NCBI GenBank assembly: GCA_964390565.1
Contig: CAYMII010000003.1
Span: forward strand, 62,001-126,000
Length of the DNA: 64,000 nt
Direction: 5' to 3'
Origin: UBA8529 sp964390565
GTDB lineage: Bacteria > Bacteroidota > Bacteroidia > Bacteroidales > Tenuifilaceae
This document shows, one piece after another, positions 59,507 to 64,000 of the stretch. The first letter of the stretch is position 1; the number at the start of each line of letters is the position of its first letter. Under the pieces are notes generated by a model. It did no database searches. It saw only the letters and a program-made list of their open reading frames with translations, and was not told where the DNA came from. The translations under genes and the position numbers were made by a program.

Positions 59507-60313
59507 ATGGCAAAAGTTATTGCAATTGCTAACCAAAAGGGCGGAGTAGGTAAAACTACCACTGCTATTAACCTTGCAGCAAGTCTTGCTGTTCTTGAGA
59601 AAAAAGTATTACTAGTTGATGCTGACCCACAGGCAAACGCCACTTCGGGGATTGGTTTCGATCTTAGAAACATCAAAACAAGCATTTACGAGTGCCTTGT
59701 TGAAGAGGTAAATCCAAAGGATATTATCCTCAACAGCGAGCTTAAGGGTTTAGACTTAATCCCATCAAATATTGATTTAGTTGGGGCTGAGATTGAAATG
59801 CTCAACCTTCCAAATCGCGAAAAGATGCTAAAGGGTGTTGTTGACAAGATTAAGGATGATTACGATTTTGTACTTATCGACTGCTCTCCATCACTTGGTT
59901 TAATAACGGTTAACGCGCTTAGCGCTGCCGATTCAGTGATGATCCCTGTTCAGTGCGAGTATTTTGCTCTAGAAGGATTAGGCAAACTTCTTAATACCAT
60001 CAAAATAATTCAGGCAAGATTAAATACTGCTCTCGAAATAGAAGGATTCCTTCTAACCATGTACGATGCACGCTTACGCTTATCGAATCAGGTTGTTGAA
60101 GAGGTTAAAAAACACTTCCAGCAAATGGTTTTCGAAACCATTATTCAGCGTAACATCAAGCTAAGCGAGGCACCAAGCTACGGTAAGCCAGTTATTCTTT
60201 ACGATGCAGTCTCGGCAGGTTCAACAAGTTATGTTAACCTTGCACGTGAATTGCTTCAACGAAATAACATGACCAAGGTTGATGCTAAAGAGAAACAGAT
60301 AAGTGAGAAATAA
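59507..60313 (+). CDS. parA: Chromosome-partition ATPase ParA
   Basis: Deviant Walker ATPase of 268 residues that moves ParB-bound origin regions. The deviant P-loop is ANQKGGVGKTTTAINLA (residues 7-23), followed by LLVDADPQANATSGIG (Walker A', with the Asp of motif 2) and DFVLIDCSPSLGLITVNALS. It lies 27 bp upstream of parB. It is a chromosomal type ParA without a winged-helix N-terminus, so it does not self-repress as the plasmid forms do. Confidence 0.95.
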   Translation: MAKVIAIANQKGGVGKTTTAINLAASLAVLEKKVLLVDADPQANATSGIGFDLRNIKTSIYECLVEEVNPKDIILNSELKGLDLIPSNIDLVGAEIEMLNLPNREKMLKGVVDKIKDDYDFVLIDCSPSLGLITVNALSAADSVMIPVQCEYFALEGLGKLLNTIKIIQARLNTALEIEGFLLTMYDARLRLSNQVVEEVKKHFQQMVFETIIQRNIKLSEAPSYGKPVILYDAVSAGSTSYVNLARELLQRNNMTKVDAKEKQISEK

Positions 60314-60340
60314 TATTTGCTTTTAGGAAATAATTAGGAT

Positions 60341-61237
60341 ATGACTAAAAAAATGGCCTTAGGGCGTGGACTTGGAGCCCTTATCGATGAGGCTAGCGAT
60401 CCAACAAGGCACGAAGTAGTAGATCACAGGAAAACCAGCGAGCTGGTTAATGAGATAGATATCGAAACGATTGATGCGAACCCCTATCAACCTCGCACAA
60501 AATTTGATGAAGAAGCTCTTAACGAGCTAGCAGAATCGATAAAACGCTTGGGCATAATTCAGCCAATCACCGTTCGCGCTAACGATAATAGATACCAACT
60601 AATCTCTGGCGAGCGTCGATTACGTGCAGCGAAACTTGCTGGGCTAAAAACAATCCCTGCTTATATTCGCACGGCAAATGATCAGGGTTTGCTTGAAATG
60701 GCACTTGTTGAGAATATTCAACGTGAGGATCTCGATTCAATTGAGGTTGCCATCAGCTATCAACGTCTTATCGATGAGTGTAACCTAACCCAAGAAACTT
60801 TAGCCGACAGGGTTGGTAAAAAACGCGCTACAGTAGGTAACTACTTGCGTCTACTTAAACTTCCTGCTGAAATTCAGCATGGATTGCGCCAACAGCATCT
60901 TTCAATGGGTCATGCAAGAGCCTTAATTACCATTGACGATCCAATTGCTCAGCTAAAACTTTATAGGGCAATTATTGATAAAGACCTTTCGGTTCGTAAA
61001 GCCGAGGAGGAGGTTAGAGCAATCCAAGAAAAGCATCCTGAGAAATCGCAGAAATTAAAGAACAATCGCGACTTACCCCATACCGAGTCACAGCTGAAGG
61101 ATCATCTAATCAACAAATTAGGATGGGCTGCCGATATCAAAACGGGCACAAAAGGCGATGGTAAAATTGTAATTTCGTACCATAACGAGCTTGAACTACA
61201 AGAGATTATTAAGAAATTTAACAGTTTGGAGGGATAA
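60341..61237 (+). CDS. parB: Chromosome-partition protein ParB
   Basis: DNA-binding and CTP-dependent clamp protein of 298 residues. The N-terminal segment MTKKMALGRGLGALIDEASD carries the GRGLGALI ParA-contact motif. The ParB/Srx domain reads NPYQPRTKFDEEALNELAES, then ISGERRLRAAKLAGLKTIPA (the GERR CTP site) and ENIQREDL. The helix-turn-helix is LTQETLADRVGKKRATVGNY. The C-terminal dimerisation part is short. Next to parA as usual; parS sites were not found in this window. Confidence 0.95.
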   Translation: MTKKMALGRGLGALIDEASDPTRHEVVDHRKTSELVNEIDIETIDANPYQPRTKFDEEALNELAESIKRLGIIQPITVRANDNRYQLISGERRLRAAKLAGLKTIPAYIRTANDQGLLEMALVENIQREDLDSIEVAISYQRLIDECNLTQETLADRVGKKRATVGNYLRLLKLPAEIQHGLRQQHLSMGHARALITIDDPIAQLKLYRAIIDKDLSVRKAEEEVRAIQEKHPEKSQKLKNNRDLPHTESQLKDHLINKLGWAADIKTGTKGDGKIVISYHNELELQEIIKKFNSLEG

Positions 61238-61280
61238 CAATTCCTCCTTTTCTTCGTTTTCTCCTAAAACTAGAAAAACG

Positions 61281-62171
61281 TTGAGGGTATCCTTTTCATC
61301 ACATATTCGAAAGACATTTGTTGTAGGAATGGTATTATTGCTAATACCATTTCTCTCTTTTAGTCAATTGGCTAAAAATAAACCATCAAAGCATTTTTTC
61401 GATAGCCTAAAAACCAAGCATTTATGGCTTGGATCGCAAATTCTTCCTGGATTTGGCCAGATATACAACAAACAATACGGGAAGGCTGCTGTTTTATATG
61501 CTGGCATGGGAAGCATGCTATATATGGGTATAAAGAAAAATAGCACATACAAGAGTTATCTCTCTGATTATAACAATCTTTTATCAACATCTACCGAAAC
61601 GGAATTAAATTATTATAAAAAGAGATATCTGTTTGAAAAAAGAAGCCGTAATCTTTACATAGCTGGTGCTAGTGCATTTTACATTGCCAGTGTTATTGAT
61701 GCGCTTCTCGTTTATAATAAGGACCAACACTCCCCTGCAACTGCCACAATTCTCTCGACTGTTCTTCCCGGAGCAGGGCAAGTATATAACAAGAAAGCAT
61801 GGAAAGTTCCTGTTATTTATGGTGGGTTAAGTACCATGATTTTTATTATTGATTGGAATAATAGAGGTTATGTCAAAATGAAAAGAGCCATTAGGCAGTA
61901 CCCTAATGATGAGTTTAATGGGCTAAGAACGGAGGAAGAATTGAAACTTTACAGAGACATATATCGCAAGAACAGGGACTTAGCTTTTGCGGGATTGATT
62001 GGAGTTTACGCTCTAAATATCATTGATGCCAACGTTGATGCACACTTTTTCGATTGGAATGTGAACGACGATCTATCATTTCGTGTTGAACCAACCATAA
62101 TAAATAATAACTTTGCGTCAACAAACTACACTTTACCTGCGTTTGGTCTTAGTTGTTCGTTTAATTTTTAA
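61281..62171 (+). CDS. DUF5683 exported membrane protein
   Basis: Protein of about 297 residues. The frame is open from inside parB, but the only sensible start is a TTG that opens MRVSFSSHIRKTFVVGMVLL, a signal peptide ending FSQ; a start farther upstream would overlap parB. The conserved parts are LWLGSQILPGFGQIYNKQYG and, later, LPGAGQVYNKKAWKVPVIYG, two copies of a P-G-x-G-Q-x-Y-N motif before membrane-spanning helices, and NIIDANVDAHFFDWN at the end. That is DUF5683, usually encoded after parB in this phylum. Function unknown; the position next to chromosome-partition and lytic-transglycosylase genes suggests an envelope role tied to the cell cycle. Confidence 0.8.
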   Translation: MRVSFSSHIRKTFVVGMVLLLIPFLSFSQLAKNKPSKHFFDSLKTKHLWLGSQILPGFGQIYNKQYGKAAVLYAGMGSMLYMGIKKNSTYKSYLSDYNNLLSTSTETELNYYKKRYLFEKRSRNLYIAGASAFYIASVIDALLVYNKDQHSPATATILSTVLPGAGQVYNKKAWKVPVIYGGLSTMIFIIDWNNRGYVKMKRAIRQYPNDEFNGLRTEEELKLYRDIYRKNRDLAFAGLIGVYALNIIDANVDAHFFDWNVNDDLSFRVEPTIINNNFASTNYTLPAFGLSCSFNF

Positions 62172-62180
62172 ATATTAAAG

Positions 62181-63686
62181 ATGAAAAAGTTTACAATCTA
62201 CACATTTGCCATATTTCTTTCCTTAGCTGTTAATTCTGTTATTGCACAAGTTACAAAACCTGCTATAAAGGACTCGACACTGGAAAGGATAGGCCTGTCA
62301 TCCGATTTCAACAACAATCTGGATAGCCTTTTGAATCTTTGGTATGTACAACAATCAATTGACTCGGGAAACCTTATTCCTAATGGTATTGAGTTAGATA
62401 GCACAATGCCAATTGTTAACCTTCCTGACTCGATCTATACAAAACGCCTTGCAAAAATAAACTCTCTAATAGATCTACCTTACAACAGCATTGTTAAGAG
62501 CTACATCTCGATGTACACTCAAAACAAGAAAGAGCTTGTGGGAGTGATGATTGGCCTTTCCGATTACTATTTCCCAATATTTGAGGAGATTTTAGATCAA
62601 TATCAACTTCCACAAGAGTTCAGGTTTTTACCAATAATCGAATCTGCGCTCAACCCACGTGCAGTATCACGTGTTGGGGCAACTGGCCTTTGGCAGTTCA
62701 TGTACGGAACGGGCAGAATGTATAAGCTAACCATCAACTCATACGTTGATGAGCGTCGTGATCCAATTGCAGCATCGCATGCTGCTGCACGTTTCATAAA
62801 AGATTTATACTCAATTTATAAAGATTGGACACTTGTAATTGCAGCTTACAATTGCGGTCCAGGCAATGTGAATAAAGCCATTCGTCGTGCAGGAGGCAAA
62901 AAGAATTACTGGGATATTTACTATTATCTCCCTCGTGAAACTAGAGGATATGTTCCTGCCTTTATTGCAGCAAACTACGCATATTACTATCATAAAGAGC
63001 ACAATATCAAACCACAACCAATCAATATTCCGTTAACGTCCGATACCATTATGGTAAATCAATTACTGCACCTACAGCAAGTATCGGAAGTTATTGGTGT
63101 TCCAATTAACCTTTTACGCGATCTCAACCCTCAATATAAACAAGATGTTATCCCTGCAAGAGAAAGAGCGTTAACGCTTAAACTTCCTGCTGATGCGGTA
63201 GGTCCATTCATCGATAAGGAAAAAGAGATATATTCATATAAGGATAGCGTATACTTTAACCGTAAGAATAGCATAAATCCTATAAAATACACCTCTTCAT
63301 ATCAATATGATGTTCCTGCTGGGAGCGTTAGGTACGATTATCGCGTTCAATCGGGTGATGTGCTTGGCACCATAGCTGAAAGATACGGCGTTACTGCTTC
63401 GCAACTTCGCTCATGGAACAACCTATATAGCAATATGATTAGGGTTAATCAGAAATTGGCAATTTACGTTTCTCAACGTATGGCTATTCAGCTTGGAATC
63501 ATCACCCCTACAAAACCTAAAGTTGAAGCGGGTTATATTGTGTATACCGTTAAACAAGGGGACACCCTTTGGACAATTGCCAAACAGTATCCTGGCGTTA
63601 CAGGTGATGAGATTATGAAAGTTAACAACCTCAAAACCGATAGGGTTTACCCAGGGCAGACCTTAAAGATAAAAGCCAAAAGCTAA
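62181..63686 (+). CDS. MltD-like lytic transglycosylase with two LysM domains
   Basis: Exported murein lytic transglycosylase of 501 residues: signal peptide (ending IAQ), then an SLT domain (about 140-275) with Glu154 in FRFLPIIESALNPRAVSRVG as the catalytic acid, GATGLWQFMYGTGRMYKL, and AAYNCGPGNVNKAIRRAG. Two LysM peptidoglycan-binding units follow (about 388-434, YDYRVQSGDVLGTIAERYGV; and about 452-498, YTVKQGDTLWTIAKQYPGV). It cuts glycan strands to 1,6-anhydro ends during growth and division. It starts 9 bp after the DUF5683 gene, the usual order in this phylum. Confidence 0.93.
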   Translation: MKKFTIYTFAIFLSLAVNSVIAQVTKPAIKDSTLERIGLSSDFNNNLDSLLNLWYVQQSIDSGNLIPNGIELDSTMPIVNLPDSIYTKRLAKINSLIDLPYNSIVKSYISMYTQNKKELVGVMIGLSDYYFPIFEEILDQYQLPQEFRFLPIIESALNPRAVSRVGATGLWQFMYGTGRMYKLTINSYVDERRDPIAASHAAARFIKDLYSIYKDWTLVIAAYNCGPGNVNKAIRRAGGKKNYWDIYYYLPRETRGYVPAFIAANYAYYYHKEHNIKPQPINIPLTSDTIMVNQLLHLQQVSEVIGVPINLLRDLNPQYKQDVIPARERALTLKLPADAVGPFIDKEKEIYSYKDSVYFNRKNSINPIKYTSSYQYDVPAGSVRYDYRVQSGDVLGTIAERYGVTASQLRSWNNLYSNMIRVNQKLAIYVSQRMAIQLGIITPTKPKVEAGYIVYTVKQGDTLWTIAKQYPGVTGDEIMKVNNLKTDRVYPGQTLKIKAKS

Positions 63687-63767
63687 ACTAGAGTTTTATT
63701 GCCCCATAGGGTTTTATCAAAATCTTTTTACCTTTAGGGTTAGAAGTAACCATTCACATCCCGATAC

Positions 63768-64000
63768 ATGGTAAAACCCTACAAAACGCTTTTAATACTT
63801 CTACTTCTCATCGTAATTGTTTTATTACCTGCCCTCTTTTTTCCAAAAAATGGGATTAAGGTTGGAACCGTAACGCTTCGTTACCCCAATATCAATGATC
63901 TTTTAGGAATTGACTCATCAAATAATGAAACCAATCTCATTCCCGAAATTGCTTTTCTTGATAAAAGAGTTGATAGCTCTTTTAACGCAAACCTTTTACC
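63768..64000 (+). CDS. Membrane-anchored exported protein, N-terminal part (cut by window edge)
   Basis: The first 77 codons read MVKPYKTLLILLLLIVIVLL then PALFFPKNGIKVGTVTLRYP and continue as a polar region. One uncleaved membrane span near the start and a short beta-like segment are visible; the rest lies outside the window. The position directly after the MltD-like gene and the FPKNGIKVG segment recall exported SGNH/GDSL-type hydrolase proteins that follow MltD in related bacteria, but the catalytic part is not seen, so no function is assigned. Confidence 0.6.
   Translation, partial: MVKPYKTLLILLLLIVIVLLPALFFPKNGIKVGTVTLRYPNINDLLGIDSSNNETNLIPEIAFLDKRVDSSFNANLL

Noticed and set aside
1..64000. 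CRISPR arrays, rRNA and tRNA genes
   Set aside because: The tandem repeats seen are seven-base or three-base units without spacers, and no cloverleaf or rRNA-like stretch was recognised in the gaps.

Overview
This looks like chromosomal DNA of a member of the Bacteroidota, most plausibly an anaerobic or microaerophilic Bacteroidales-type organism. The evidence is a PorQ type IX secretion protein, a secreted protein with a type IX C-terminal sorting domain, FISUMP-domain lipoproteins, DUF3078, DUF4492, DUF4412 and DUF5683 proteins, a TPR-AraC regulator, Bacteroidota-type topoisomerase IV subunits, and promoters of the TTTG / TAnnTTTG type. HydF ([FeFe]-hydrogenase maturation) with cytochrome bd suggests a fermentative anaerobe that copes with traces of oxygen. 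Composition is A+T-rich, roughly 40% GC by eye. I see no rRNA, tRNA or CRISPR array. Species-level identity cannot be read from the sequence.

Layout. 0-3.7 kb: start of an acyl-CoA dehydrogenase (cut by the window edge), a FISUMP lipoprotein and a large T9SS-exported fibronectin-type protein, bracketed by two copies of a GCAAAG-rich repeat. 3.7-9.4 kb: PlsC-type acyltransferase, tocopherol-cyclase-like protein, and a cytochrome bd operon (DUF4492 protein, cydA, cydB, plus an uncatalogued 36-residue membrane protein). 9.4-13.9 kb: a sulfotransferase with its own APS kinase, a DsbA-like thioredoxin next to a cysteine-rich lipoprotein, small envelope proteins and a second FISUMP lipoprotein. 14.1-22.4 kb: a thioester-type alpha-2-macroglobulin, a membrane TPR-AraC regulator and an unknown membrane protein. 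22.5-27.1 kb: parC and parE. 27.4-30.0 kb: an operon of a soluble MgtE-N/CBS protein and an Nramp-family transporter, behind a leader RNA that can fold in two mutually exclusive ways. 30.1-35.1 kb: D-cysteine desulfhydrase family enzyme, dicarboxylate/glutamate symporter, methyltransferase (also with a switch-like leader), DUF3078 protein, MscL. 35.2-42.6 kb: unknown exported protein, cyclic-2,3-diphosphoglycerate-synthetase-like GTPase, and a tight four-gene unit of SiaC-like protein, TPR/PP2C phosphatase, OmpA-family protein and Ig-like-repeat protein. 42.7-45.7 kb: HydF, a DUF4412 protein and a small membrane protein.

45.9-49.0 kb is an accessory patch. An IS4-family element (45932-47347) with 9-bp target duplications sits inside a palindromic repeat, followed by the tail of a broken nuclease gene and an AAA_14/DUF4143 ATPase. 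The patch is flanked by a near-identical 22-bp direct repeat that is the 3' end of aspA, as expected if something once integrated at the end of that gene.

49.0-64 kb is housekeeping: aspA, an EamA exporter with a YkgJ-type protein, priA-ispH-cmk-porQ, a diacylglycerol-kinase-like enzyme, then parA-parB-DUF5683-MltD-like transglycosylase and the start of one more membrane protein.

The strongest candidates for undescribed biology are the leader RNA of the MgtE-N/Nramp operon together with its metal-free-looking regulator and atypical transporter, the leader of the methyltransferase gene, the extra small protein of the cytochrome bd operon, the SiaC/PP2C/OmpA envelope unit, and the att-like duplication at aspA.
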